A DNA stretch of 64,000 bases. Source: Woeseiaceae bacterium. GTDB lineage: Bacteria > Pseudomonadota > Gammaproteobacteria > Steroidobacterales > Woeseiaceae. Made by a program: the position numbers and the translations under genes. The DNA lies in the NCBI GenBank assembly GCA_028277185.1, contig JANQGQ010000044.1, positions 248,001 through 312,000 on the forward strand, written 5' to 3'. Numbering within the stretch: position 1 is the first letter of the stretch; every line of letters begins with the position of its first letter. Of the stretch, positions 1 to 8,068 are shown piece after piece. The notes beneath the pieces were generated by a model that worked only from the letters and a program-made list of their open reading frames with translations, was not told where the DNA came from and did no database searches.

Positions 1-1
1 C

Positions 2-883
2 GGGCGCATGGCGACGCGCTATGCAGGCGACTTCGAGTTCGATCACGGTGCGCAGTTCTTCACTGCGCACAGCGCCGCGTTTCGCGAATTCCTGGCGCCG
101 TTGATCGCTGCCGGCACGGTCGCGCCCTGGCTCGCGCGTTTTGCCGAGTTCCACGGTCCGGAAATCAACGCGTCGCGCACGTGGACGCCCGACTATCCGC
201 ACTACGTCGGCGTTCCGCGGATGAATGCCGTCGGCCGGGCGCTCGCCGCCGGACTCGATATCCGCCTTTCGGCCCGGGTCCTTGCCGCCGAATTCGACAG
301 GGACCGCTGGAGCCTCGAAGTGGAGACGGACGGCGGCCGCGAAAGCCTTGACGGTTTCGACTGGTTGATCGTGACGGCGCCGCTCACGCAGAGCGTGGCG
401 CTGCTCGGGCACGTTGGCGGCCTGGCCGCTGCCGTCGGCTCCCGCGCGATGCTCGGGTGCTATGCGCTGATGCTGGGGTTTGCGGAGATGCCGCGGCCGG
501 GATTCGACGCGGCCCTGGTCCGGGAAGCCGACATCAGCTGGATCTCGGTCAACAGCAGCAAGCCGGGCCGCAAAGCGCCCGCCACGATGCTGATCCATGC
601 GACCAATCGCTGGGCGGACGCGAACATGGACAGCGATCAGGACCGGGTGCAGGCGCACATGCTGTCGGAAGTGTCCCGCGTTGCAGGGATCGATGCGAAT
701 GCCGCAGTGCACAAGTCGCTGCATCGCTGGCGCTTCGCGAATCTGCCGCAGCAATCCGGACCACCGTGCTATCTGTCGAGCGAACACCGGCTCGGCGTTG
801 CCGGAGACTGGTGGGTTCGCGGTCGGGTCGAAGCGGCGTTTCAGAGTGCGCGCGCGCTGACCGAACGCTTCCCCCGGGCTTGA
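2..883 (+). CDS. FAD-dependent amine-oxidase/renalase-like oxidoreductase, 5' truncated
   Basis: The reading frame is open from base 2 and enters with Gly-Arg-Met-Ala-Thr-Arg, the GRMATR segment that in renalase-like flavoproteins follows the N-terminal FAD-binding GxGxxG. That N-terminus therefore lies outside the window, and the ATG at 8 is internal. The C-terminal part (LGVAGDWW near residue 265, then an AAFQSARAL helix) matches the usual FAD-contacting end of this family. The protein probably oxidises an amine or a reduced nicotinamide, but the substrate is not readable from sequence. Stop is TGA at 881-883. No co-directional gene follows for over 600 bases. Confidence 0.8.
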   Translation, partial: GRMATRYAGDFEFDHGAQFFTAHSAAFREFLAPLIAAGTVAPWLARFAEFHGPEINASRTWTPDYPHYVGVPRMNAVGRALAAGLDIRLSARVLAAEFDRDRWSLEVETDGGRESLDGFDWLIVTAPLTQSVALLGHVGGLAAAVGSRAMLGCYALMLGFAEMPRPGFDAALVREADISWISVNSSKPGRKAPATMLIHATNRWADANMDSDQDRVQAHMLSEVSRVAGIDANAAVHKSLHRWRFANLPQQSGPPCYLSSEHRLGVAGDWWVRGRVEAAFQSARALTERFPRA

Positions 884-1057
884 ACGTTGTAGCGCCGAGG
901 GACGCGTTTGCGCAAATTCGCCGGGTGTATCGACGCTGCAACTACGACTTTACTTTAGCTTTTCTGAGCAAGTATCTATTCGTTGGTTTCGATGCGCGGC
1001 CGTTCGTCGTGCAAGAAAAAAAATTCTTGCAATCATAGTTGTCGAGTGTACCTTTGA

Positions 1058-1418
1058 TCGTGAGGCGCAAGCCTCGGCCGAAAGGGAAACCTTGAGGCAA
1101 CCGCCCTGCTGAAAGAGGTCCGAGCCTCTCCAAGTGTCGGGGGCGGTGGACGCTGAAAGCGCAACTGGCACGCTGGACGGGGTCGAAAGACACCGTACGA
1201 CGTCAAAGGCGAAACGCAGTGAACCTCGGAACAACGCTGCGAGGAACCGAGCCGGGAGCGTGGGGTAGCCCGATACCAAGAACGCTTTCGGGTCGAAGCA
1301 CGGAGAGCCTGTCGCGAGGCAGACGAACCGGGTCAAGAACGGAAAGCGCGACAAAAGCAGTTCTACCTGGGCGTCCTCTTTAATCAAGCGCAAAGCGGCC
1401 TTTGGCCGCTTTTTTTTT
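1058..1418 (+). ncRNA. Candidate structured non-coding RNA of unknown class
   Basis: This is a gene-free stretch with many local helices, several closed by GNRA loops. GAGGC/GCCTC closes GCAA (1062-1075). CGGGGTC/GACACCG closes GAAA with one mismatch (1178-1195). CGCT/AGCG lies at 1151-1161. AGAGG/CCTCT lies at 1114-1129. CCTCG/CGAGG lies at 1224-1244. AGCGT/ACGCT (1257-1286) encloses GGTA/TACC. A strong intrinsic terminator ends it. GAAA loops appear on the plus strand only, which sets the direction. A weak promoter (TTGCAA 1027-1032, TACCTT 1049-1054) and a small inverted repeat (1011-1030) precede it. I could not match it to RNase P, tmRNA, 6S, SRP or common riboswitches. It could instead be a long leader of the next gene. 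Confidence 0.5.
1392..1418 (+). terminator. Strong rho-independent terminator
   Basis: A nine-base-pair stem, AAAGCGGCC (1392-1400) with GGCCGCTTT (1404-1412), has a TTT loop and runs into a T-tract to 1418. It lies 110 bases before the next start codon, so it ends the upstream transcript or acts as an attenuator for the solute-binding protein gene. Confidence 0.85.
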
Positions 1419-1527
1419 GGCATCGCGACGCGGTTTTCCCCGCCCCCGGCATGCCTGGACATGCCCGGGCCATCCTGCGAGACTCCAGACCGGTCGCCGT
1501 TTCGGGGCGATGTCAGGGAGTTCTCGC

Positions 1528-2388
1528 ATGCGCCGTACTGCATCTGTCCTCGTCCTCGCGCTGCTGGCCGCCGTACCCGCGCTCGCCGCTTCGCCGACGC
1601 TCGAGCGCATCGCGGATTCCGGCGTCTTCCGTATCGGCTACGTCCCGGACGCGGCGCCGCTGTCGTTCACCGACCCTTCCGGCGAGGCGGCCGGCTATTC
1701 GATCGATCTCTGCCGCTACATCGCCAGAGCCGTCAAGGAAGCGCTCGATCTCGACACGCTGGACATCGAGTACGTGGCGCTGAATGCCATGGAGGAGCGG
1801 CTGGGGGCGGTCGAAACGGGCAAGGTAGACATCGAATGCGGTGCGACGACCGTCACCCTGTCGCGTCGGGAACGCGTCGATTTCACGCTCATGACGTTCA
1901 TCACCGGGGCGGCAATCCTCTCGCGTCGGTCGGATCCGATCGGCAGCATCGACGACCTCGGGCAAAAGGTGATCGCCGTGATTCGCGGCACGACGACCGA
2001 AGACGTGTTGCGCGAGTTCGCCGAGGTCAACGAAATGAACGTCAAAGTTACCTTCGTCGATACCCACGACGAAGGTGTCCGCCTGCTGGACGACGGCAAG
2101 GTGGAGGGCTATGCATCGGACCGCGCCATGCTGATAGGGCAGATCTTCCGGGATGCGGCCGCGGCCGACAGCTATCTGATGACGAAGCGCGCTCTGTCGT
2201 TCGAACCCTATGCGATGATGACGCTGCGCGGCGACACGGAGTTTCGGCTCGTCGCCGATCGCGCGCTGGCTTCCGTGTATCGCGGCGCGCAGATCAGGCG
2301 ACTGTATCAGACCTGGTTCGGCCGCTACGGCGAGCCGCTGTCGCCGGTGGTTGCCGCGATGTATCAGTTTCAGGCAGTCGGCGACTAG
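1528..2388 (+). CDS. Amino-acid-type ABC transporter substrate-binding protein (SBP family 3)
   Basis: A 286-residue periplasmic binding protein. It has a signal peptide (MRRTASVLVLALLAAVPALA) followed by the RIGYVPDAAPLSF opening typical of family 3 binding proteins. GATTVTLSRRE near residue 110 contains the Arg that normally holds the ligand alpha-carboxylate, so an amino acid or related acid is likely. The ATG at 1528 is chosen over the in-frame upstream start at 1402 because AGGGAG sits seven bases before it and the signal peptide starts there; the upstream start lies inside the terminator. No permease or ATPase gene is adjacent, so it is an orphan binding protein or a sensor-type one. 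Confidence 0.85.
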   Translation: MRRTASVLVLALLAAVPALAASPTLERIADSGVFRIGYVPDAAPLSFTDPSGEAAGYSIDLCRYIARAVKEALDLDTLDIEYVALNAMEERLGAVETGKVDIECGATTVTLSRRERVDFTLMTFITGAAILSRRSDPIGSIDDLGQKVIAVIRGTTTEDVLREFAEVNEMNVKVTFVDTHDEGVRLLDDGKVEGYASDRAMLIGQIFRDAAAADSYLMTKRALSFEPYAMMTLRGDTEFRLVADRALASVYRGAQIRRLYQTWFGRYGEPLSPVVAAMYQFQAVGD

Positions 2389-2429
2389 GGAGCTTCTGCA
2401 CAAGTCATGCCGAGGCTCCCTGGCGGCAC

Positions 2430-3638
2430 TCAGATGAAGATCGTCGCCGGATGCTCCAGCATCTCCCTGATGCGCTGAATCATCGCCGCCGCGTCGTAGC
2501 CGTCCACGAAGCGATGGTCGAACGACGATGAGAGATTCATCATCAGGCGTACCGCGATCTGACCGTTGACCACCATCGGCCGCTCTACGGCGCGATTGAC
2601 GCCGATGATGCCGACTTCCGGCGCGTTGATGACCGGCGTAGAGGCGATGCCGCCCAGCTTGCCGAGACTCGTAATCGTAATCGTCGAGCCCATGAGCTCG
2701 CTCTTTTTCGCGCTGTTGTCGCGCGCGGCCGCGGCCACGCGTTTCATTTCGCGCGCAAGTCCCTTGAGATCGAGGGTTTCGGCATGATGCACGACGGGCA
2801 CCTTGAGACCGTCGGGCGTCTGCGTCGCGACTCCCAGATTTACCGCGTCGTACTGCAGCACCACGTTGCGGTCCTTGTCGTAGGTTGCGTTGCACTGCGG
2901 GAACTCTCTCAAGGCGCGGATCAGCGCCAGCCCGAGAAACGGCAGCAGGGTAAGGCGGTCGTCCGGCGACTGTTCGTTGAGGTGCCGGCGCAGTGCCTCG
3001 AGTTCCGTGATATCGAGTTCTTCGACGTAGGCGAAATGCGGTATCTCGCGTTTCGCGGCCGACATCCGTTCCGCGATGATCCGCCGCAGACCGATCACTT
3101 TGATCTCGCGCACTTCATTAGAGGGTTTGACCGACGTCGGCTCGATCGCTCCGCCTCCCGCGACGAGTGCGTCGAAATCCGCACGCGTGATCCGGCCGCC
3201 CGGTCCGCTGCCCTGTACCGTCGACAGATCGATACCGGCCTCTTTGGCGCGCCGGCGGATCGCCGGAGAGGTGACGATACGCTGCCGCCCGGCGGCGCGC
3301 GGTCGGGCAGGTGTCTCCGGCGCGGCTACCGGCGCCGGAGTCGCCGCTACGGCATCGCTTTCCGCCGTCGCACCGTCGTCCGGTGCTACGGCCGTCGCGT
3401 CGGTCTCGAAGGTGACGAGCGCTGCGCCGACGGCGACGATGTCGCCGGGTTCGCCCGCGAGTTTCACAACGCGGCCCGAGACCGGCGAAGACAGCTCGAC
3501 GGCGGCCTTGTCGGTCATCATCGTACCGACGACGTCTTCTTCGTTCACCTGATCGCCGACCTTGATGAACCACTCGCCGATTTCGGACTCGACCGTTCCC
3601 TCGCCGAGGTCCGGCAGCTTGAATACGTATTCGCTCAT
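2430..3638 (-). CDS. bkdC: Branched-chain 2-oxoacid dehydrogenase E2 (lipoyl acyltransferase)
   Basis: 402 residues. The N-terminal lipoyl domain has the lipoylated Lys in MTDKAAVEL (near residue 44). An Ala/Pro-rich linker follows, then a peripheral-subunit-binding domain (VTSPAIRRRAKEAGIDL to GGRITRADF) and a catalytic domain ending in FDHRFVDG, the active-site His/Asp-Gly motif. It transfers the branched acyl group to CoA. The ATG at 3638 overlaps the E1beta stop as ATGA, so the two are translationally coupled; a longer in-frame ORF to 3845 only reads into E1beta. The E3 (lipoamide dehydrogenase) gene is not in the window. Branched-chain specificity is inferred from the E1 types and the adjacent leucine dehydrogenase. 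Confidence 0.9.
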   Translation of the reverse strand: MSEYVFKLPDLGEGTVESEIGEWFIKVGDQVNEEDVVGTMMTDKAAVELSSPVSGRVVKLAGEPGDIVAVGAALVTFETDATAVAPDDGATAESDAVAATPAPVAAPETPARPRAAGRQRIVTSPAIRRRAKEAGIDLSTVQGSGPGGRITRADFDALVAGGGAIEPTSVKPSNEVREIKVIGLRRIIAERMSAAKREIPHFAYVEELDITELEALRRHLNEQSPDDRLTLLPFLGLALIRALREFPQCNATYDKDRNVVLQYDAVNLGVATQTPDGLKVPVVHHAETLDLKGLAREMKRVAAAARDNSAKKSELMGSTITITSLGKLGGIASTPVINAPEVGIIGVNRAVERPMVVNGQIAVRLMMNLSSSFDHRFVDGYDAAAMIQRIREMLEHPATIFI

Positions 3639-4651
3639 TCTGCCTCCATCACTCTGCGGATGCCGGCCGCCATTCGTTGCTGTCCGGGAAAGTACTGCCA
3701 CTCGAAGGCATGCGGATAGGGTGTATCCCAACCGGCGACCCGTCCGATCGGTGCCTCCAGATGGTAGAAGCACTCCTTCTGCAGCGTGGCCGCGAGTTCG
3801 GCGCCGTAGCCGCTGAAGCGCGTTGCTTCGTGGGCGATCAGACACCGTCCCGTTCGTCTGACCGACTCGGCGAGGGTCGTAACGTCGAGCGGGGACATGG
3901 AACGGACGTCGATGACTTCGGCATCGACGCCTGTCAATTCTGCCGCCGCGATGGCGACGTGCACCAGCGTGCCGTAGGTGACGATCGTGAGCTCGTCGCC
4001 AGGCCGGGCGATTTCCGCCTCGCCCAGAGGGACCGTGTAGTAACCCTCGGGGACTTCGCCTTTCGGATGCGAACTCCAGGAAACCGCGGGTTTTTCGGGA
4101 TCGCCGTCGAAGGGACCATTGTAGATGCGCTTGGGCTCGAAGAAGACGACCGGGTCGTCCGACTCGATACTGCTGATCAACAGCCCCTTCGCGTCGTACG
4201 GATTCGACGGCATTACGACCTTGATGCCGCTCACGTGCGTGAAGATGCCTTCGGGCGACTGGGAGTGGGTCTGACCGCCGCGGATGCCGCCGCCGCAGGG
4301 CGTGCGAATCGTTACGGGCGAGAAAAACTCGCCGCAGGAACGGTAGCGCAGCCTGGCAAGCTCCGAGACGATCTGATCGAAGCCCGGATAAATGTAGTCA
4401 GCAAACTGGATTTCCGCGACCGGGCGTAGCCCGTTGACGCCCATGCCGATCGCCGCGCCGATGATGCCCCCTTCGGCAATCGGGGCATCGATGACGCGGT
4501 GCTCGCCGTACTTCCGCTGGAGGCCGTCCGTGCAGCGGAACACGCCGCCGAAGTAGCCGACGTCCTCGCCGATCACGACGACGCTGGGGTCGCGGTCCAT
4601 CACGACGTCGTGCGCCGAGCGGATAGCCTCGATCATGTTCATCTGCGCCAT
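3635..4651 (-). CDS. bkdA2: Branched-chain 2-oxoacid dehydrogenase E1 beta subunit
   Basis: 338 residues of transketolase-like pyrimidine-binding fold plus C-terminal domain. Recognisable features are VIGEDVGYFGGVFRCTDGL, IAEGGIIGAAIGMGVNGLRPVAEIQFADYIYPGFDQIVSE and the HSQSPE loop. It forms the alpha2beta2 thiamine-diphosphate decarboxylase with the gene just upstream. Its start overlaps the E1alpha stop by one base (TGATG), and its stop overlaps the E2 start (ATGA). The three genes therefore form one tightly coupled operon for oxidative decarboxylation of oxoacids from Val, Leu and Ile. Confidence 0.92.
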   Translation of the reverse strand: MAQMNMIEAIRSAHDVVMDRDPSVVVIGEDVGYFGGVFRCTDGLQRKYGEHRVIDAPIAEGGIIGAAIGMGVNGLRPVAEIQFADYIYPGFDQIVSELARLRYRSCGEFFSPVTIRTPCGGGIRGGQTHSQSPEGIFTHVSGIKVVMPSNPYDAKGLLISSIESDDPVVFFEPKRIYNGPFDGDPEKPAVSWSSHPKGEVPEGYYTVPLGEAEIARPGDELTIVTYGTLVHVAIAAAELTGVDAEVIDVRSMSPLDVTTLAESVRRTGRCLIAHEATRFSGYGAELAATLQKECFYHLEAPIGRVAGWDTPYPHAFEWQYFPGQQRMAAGIRRVMEAE

Positions 4652-5910
4652 CAGGATTCTCCGCCGTTAAAGCGCATGTTCTGGATCTCGAGCATGCGGC
4701 GCCGCTGCGATTCGAGGCGCGTCGGGGGATCCGCATAGACGTCGTCGAACATCGTGGCCGGATCCAGCCAGGGGCCTTCCGTCATCGTTCCGTAGGACTG
4801 CGCTTGTTTCCACGCAGCAAGCACTTCTGCCTTGAGTTCCTCGGTCAGCGCCGTGTGTTTCTTCTCGCTCCAGTGACCCTCCCGGATCAGGTGGTTCTTG
4901 AGGCGCTCGATGGGGTCGCCGAGCGGGAAGTCGTGCCACTCGTCCTTGGGCCGGTACTTCGACGGGTCGTCGCTCGTCGAGTGCGCGCCGCCGCGGTAGG
5001 TCACGTGCTCGATCAGCGTCGGTCCGCCGCCCCGGCGGGCGCGGTCGGCGGCCCAGAGCGTCGCCGAGTAGATGGCGAGCAGGTCGTTGCCGTCGACGCG
5101 AATGCCGGGGATACCGAGACCGAGGCCGCGCGCCGCGAACGGGCGCCGCTCACCGCCCGCCGTGCCCTGAAAAGTGGAAATCGCCCACTGATTGTTGACG
5201 ACGTTCAGAATGACGGGCGCCTGATACACCGCCGCAAAGGTCAGCGCATGGTGGAAATCCGCTTCCGCCGTGCTGCCGTCACCTATCCACGACGCCGCGA
5301 CGTGGTCCTCGCCTTTGATCGCCGAGGCCATGGCCCAGCCGACGGCATGCGGGTACTGCGTGCCGAGATTGCCGGATACCGAGAACACGTTGCCGCTCTT
5401 TGTGTGGTACATGATCGGCAACTGACGGCCCTGGCACATGTCGCGCGTGTTGGACAGACACTGGCACATCATGTCCACCAGCTTGACGCCGCGATACATG
5501 AACAGCCCCTGATTGCGATATGACGGAAAACACATGTCGCCGTGCCGGAGCGCCATTGCCTGACCGATCGACACGGCCTCTTCGCCGAGCGCTTCCATAT
5601 AAAAGGAGATGCGGCCCTGGCGCTGGATCTGCCACATGCGTTCGTCGAACACGCGATTGAGCAGCATCCAGCGCAGCCCCACCTGCAGGTCGGCCGGATC
5701 GAGGTTCGGGTTCCACGGCCCCGTCGCCCCGTCATCGTCGTCGAGCACGCGCACGAGCCCGGCGGCCAGATGTTCCATATCGCGAACTTTGGCGTCGGTC
5801 CCGGGCTTGTCCAGCGCACCGGCTGGGCTCAGCTCGAGATAGCTGAAGTCCGGTTCGTCGCCGGGCCTTGCCGTGGGACGCGGAATGTAGAGGCGTGACT
5901 CTTTGGCCAT
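4651..5910 (-). CDS. bkdA1: Branched-chain 2-oxoacid dehydrogenase E1 alpha subunit
   Basis: 419 residues, the usual length of bacterial BCKDH E1alpha, including the N-terminal extension these have over pyruvate E1alpha. The thiamine-diphosphate motif is GDGSTAEADFHHA...NNQWAIS, with GDG and NN in the correct spacing. The phosphorylation-loop equivalent is RGGAHSTSDDPSKYRPKDE. It decarboxylates the oxoacid and reductively acylates lipoyl-E2. It is the first gene of the E1alpha-E1beta-E2 operon, 87 bases downstream of the leucine dehydrogenase gene on the same strand, so all four may share a transcript. Confidence 0.93.
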   Translation of the reverse strand: MAKESRLYIPRPTARPGDEPDFSYLELSPAGALDKPGTDAKVRDMEHLAAGLVRVLDDDDGATGPWNPNLDPADLQVGLRWMLLNRVFDERMWQIQRQGRISFYMEALGEEAVSIGQAMALRHGDMCFPSYRNQGLFMYRGVKLVDMMCQCLSNTRDMCQGRQLPIMYHTKSGNVFSVSGNLGTQYPHAVGWAMASAIKGEDHVAASWIGDGSTAEADFHHALTFAAVYQAPVILNVVNNQWAISTFQGTAGGERRPFAARGLGLGIPGIRVDGNDLLAIYSATLWAADRARRGGGPTLIEHVTYRGGAHSTSDDPSKYRPKDEWHDFPLGDPIERLKNHLIREGHWSEKKHTALTEELKAEVLAAWKQAQSYGTMTEGPWLDPATMFDDVYADPPTRLESQRRRMLEIQNMRFNGGES

Positions 5911-5997
5911 GGTGTCGATTCCCTTTTATATCCGGCATCAACGGATGGTCGATGCTCGTCAATCCGGGCCCGCCGGTCGGCCCGTGCGCCTTCGCCG

Positions 5998-7068
5998 TCA
6001 GGCGATGCGGCGCGGTTCGCTGCGGCCCGCCGCGACGATCCGCCGCGCAAGCTCGTCGGCGATGCGGTTCGTTGCTTCGCCGTTCGCGCGGGACTCGGCG
6101 AAGATCCGGTTCAGGCGTTCCGGTATCCGGCCGATATCGTCGCGGACCTCGTCCGCGGAGCCCTTCTCGAAGTATTCGCGGGCGACTGAGATGATTCCGC
6201 CCGCATTGATCACGTAATCCGGCGCGTACAGTATGTTGCGCTCCATGAGCCGGTCGCCGTCGGCCTCGACGGCCAACTGGTTGTTCGCGGCACCCGCAAT
6301 GATGCTCGCGCGTATGCCGGGAATGGTCTCGGAGTTGATGACGTTGCCCAGCGCGCAGGGCGCCACTACGTCGACGTCCGTGTAGAGAACGTCGCGTGGT
6401 GCAACCTCAGTTGCGGTAAACGCGTCATGCGCGCGCGCGAGGTTCTCGCGGCTCACGTCGGCGATGAAGAGTTCCGCGCCGGCGTCCGCAAGCAGCTTTG
6501 CCAGATGGTGGCCGACGTGACCGACACCCTGGATTGCCACGCGGATTCCGGCCAGAGAGTCGCGTTCGAGACGATCGCGCACGGCTGCCTCGATGCCGAG
6601 GAAGACTCCGAGCGCCGTCCAGGGCGACGGGTCGCCGCCGGCGGCAGCGCCTTCCTGCGGAAGGCCGGATACGTATGGCGTTTCCAACCGCACGTTGCGC
6701 ATGTCTTCGACCGCGACGCCGACGTCTTCCGCCGTGACGTAGAGGCCGCCGAGCGAATCGACCGCGCGCCCGAACGCCCGGAACAGCTCGGGCGTCGATC
6801 TGCCGCCCGGTCCCTTGACGATGACGGCCTTGCCGCCGCCGAAAGGCAGACCGGCGACGGCGTTCTTGTAGGTCATGCCGCGCGAGAGCCTCAGGACGTC
6901 GGTAACGGCATCGTCGCTCTGTTCGTAATGCCAGAAACGGCAGCCGCCGGCCGCCGGTCCGAGCGCGGTCGAGTGGATTGCAATGATGGCCCTCAGGCCG
7001 CTGGCCGGCTCGTCGAAAAAGTGGACACCTTCGTGAAGATCGAATTCGGGATGATCGAATACGTTCAT
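5998..7068 (-). CDS. ldh: Leucine (Leu/Phe/Val) dehydrogenase
   Basis: 356 residues of the Glu/Leu/Phe/Val dehydrogenase family. GPAAGGCRFW and MTYKNAVAGLPFGGGKAVI carry the substrate-binding and catalytic lysines. The NAD-binding domain starts near residue 175 with IQGVGHVGHHLAKLL. It reversibly deaminates branched-chain amino acids to oxoacids, feeding the BCKDH complex encoded directly downstream. It is divergent from an Lrp/AsnC regulator across 141 bases, a classic arrangement for amino-acid-responsive control. ATG at 7068. Confidence 0.92.
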   Translation of the reverse strand: MNVFDHPEFDLHEGVHFFDEPASGLRAIIAIHSTALGPAAGGCRFWHYEQSDDAVTDVLRLSRGMTYKNAVAGLPFGGGKAVIVKGPGGRSTPELFRAFGRAVDSLGGLYVTAEDVGVAVEDMRNVRLETPYVSGLPQEGAAAGGDPSPWTALGVFLGIEAAVRDRLERDSLAGIRVAIQGVGHVGHHLAKLLADAGAELFIADVSRENLARAHDAFTATEVAPRDVLYTDVDVVAPCALGNVINSETIPGIRASIIAGAANNQLAVEADGDRLMERNILYAPDYVINAGGIISVAREYFEKGSADEVRDDIGRIPERLNRIFAESRANGEATNRIADELARRIVAAGRSEPRRIA

Positions 7069-7148
7069 GCTGGTCCTGAGGTAAGGGCTCGTGGCCGGCG
7101 CCGGCCGATACTATACGGCCTCCGGGCCGGTTTTGCGTTGCTATTGGA

Positions 7149-7176
7149 TTGCCAGAACGGCAGGATTCTGCATAAT
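7149..7176 (+). promoter_or_regulatory. Sigma70-type promoter of the Lrp/AsnC gene
   Basis: TTGCCA (7149-7154), a 16-base spacer and CATAAT (7171-7176) lie in the AT-rich gap between the divergent leucine dehydrogenase and Lrp genes. The gap is also the expected place for Lrp binding, but no clear repeat was defined. Confidence 0.6.
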
Positions 7177-7209
7177 CTATATCTACAAGGGCAAAATGTC
7201 GATATTTTC

Positions 7210-7689
7210 ATGCAATCAATCAAGCTAGATCACATAGATCGCCGGATTCTGGAAATGCTGCAGACCGAGCCGGGTGTCAATGCCACCCAGATCGGCGAGC
7301 GTATCGGGCTGTCCCAGTCGGCGTGCTGGCGCCGCATCCAGCATCTGCGTGAGCAGGGCGTCATCAAGGAGCAAACGGTGCGCCTCGACCGCGAAAAAGT
7401 GGGCTTGAACACGATGGTCTTCGCGCACGTCAAGCTGACGTCGCACGGCCGCAGTAACCTGACGGACTTCGTCGACTCGGTCGGCCGCTTTCCCGAAGTC
7501 CTCGACTGCTACGTGCTGCTCGGCAACGTCGACTTCCTGCTCCGCATCGTCACCGCGGACATCAAGGCCTACGAGCAGTTCTTCTTCGAGAAGCTCTCGC
7601 AACTACCGGGCATTCAGGAGGTAAACTCGAGCATCGTCCTGACCGAGGCCAAGCACACGAGCGTCCTGCCGCTGGCGGAGGCGTCGTGA
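7210..7689 (+). CDS. Lrp/AsnC family transcriptional regulator
   Basis: 159 residues. An N-terminal winged helix-turn-helix (LDHIDRRILEMLQ to SACWRRIQHLREQGVI) is followed by an RAM/AsnC ligand-binding domain ending in INS-type sequence (PGIQEVNSSIVLTE). It probably senses a branched-chain amino acid and controls the divergent leucine dehydrogenase/BCKDH operon. The frame is open far upstream, but that part is antisense to leucine dehydrogenase. ATG at 7210, 27 bases after the predicted start of transcription, is the most plausible start, although no good ribosome binding site precedes it. Confidence 0.88.
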   Translation: MQSIKLDHIDRRILEMLQTEPGVNATQIGERIGLSQSACWRRIQHLREQGVIKEQTVRLDREKVGLNTMVFAHVKLTSHGRSNLTDFVDSVGRFPEVLDCYVLLGNVDFLLRIVTADIKAYEQFFFEKLSQLPGIQEVNSSIVLTEAKHTSVLPLAEAS

Positions 7690-7720
7690 TCCGGAACGTC
7701 GGTCAGCAAGGAGGAGAACA

Positions 7721-8002
7721 ATGAAAGCGATCTGGAACGGTCACGTCATCGCCGAATCGGACGACACCGTCGTCGTCGAAGGCAATCACTATTTCCCGCG
7801 TGCCGCGGTGGATTCGTCGGTGCTCGTCGAGTCGTCACACTCGAGTGTCTGTCCGTGGAAGGGCACGGCAAGCTACTTCACGCTGAACGTCGGCGGCGAG
7901 ACCAACGAAAACGCCGCGTGGTATTACCCCGAGCCGAAGGAAGCGGCAAAGCAGATCAAGGATCGCGTCGCTTTCTGGAAGGGCGTCGAGATCGCGGCGT
8001 GA
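7721..8002 (+). CDS. DUF427 domain protein
   Basis: 93 residues, an entire DUF427 domain: MKAIWNGHVIAESDDTVVVEGNHYFP, the conserved SSHSSVCPWKGTASYF core and NAAWYYPEPKEAA near the end. The biochemical role of this family is unknown. A very strong ribosome binding site (AGGAGGAG) precedes the ATG. It lies 31 bases after the Lrp gene on the same strand and may be co-transcribed with it. Confidence 0.9.
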   Translation: MKAIWNGHVIAESDDTVVVEGNHYFPRAAVDSSVLVESSHSSVCPWKGTASYFTLNVGGETNENAAWYYPEPKEAAKQIKDRVAFWKGVEIAA

Positions 8003-8068
8003 AAACCGGAGTACCCGGCGCCGACCTCGGTCTTCAAGCGGACTAGTCCGTCGCCGATTGGATGACTG

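Noticed and set aside
1058-1418. RNase P RNA, tmRNA or cobalamin riboswitch
   Set aside because: The expected conserved blocks (GAGGAAAGTCC, the CCA end with a tRNA-like part, and the B12 box) are absent.
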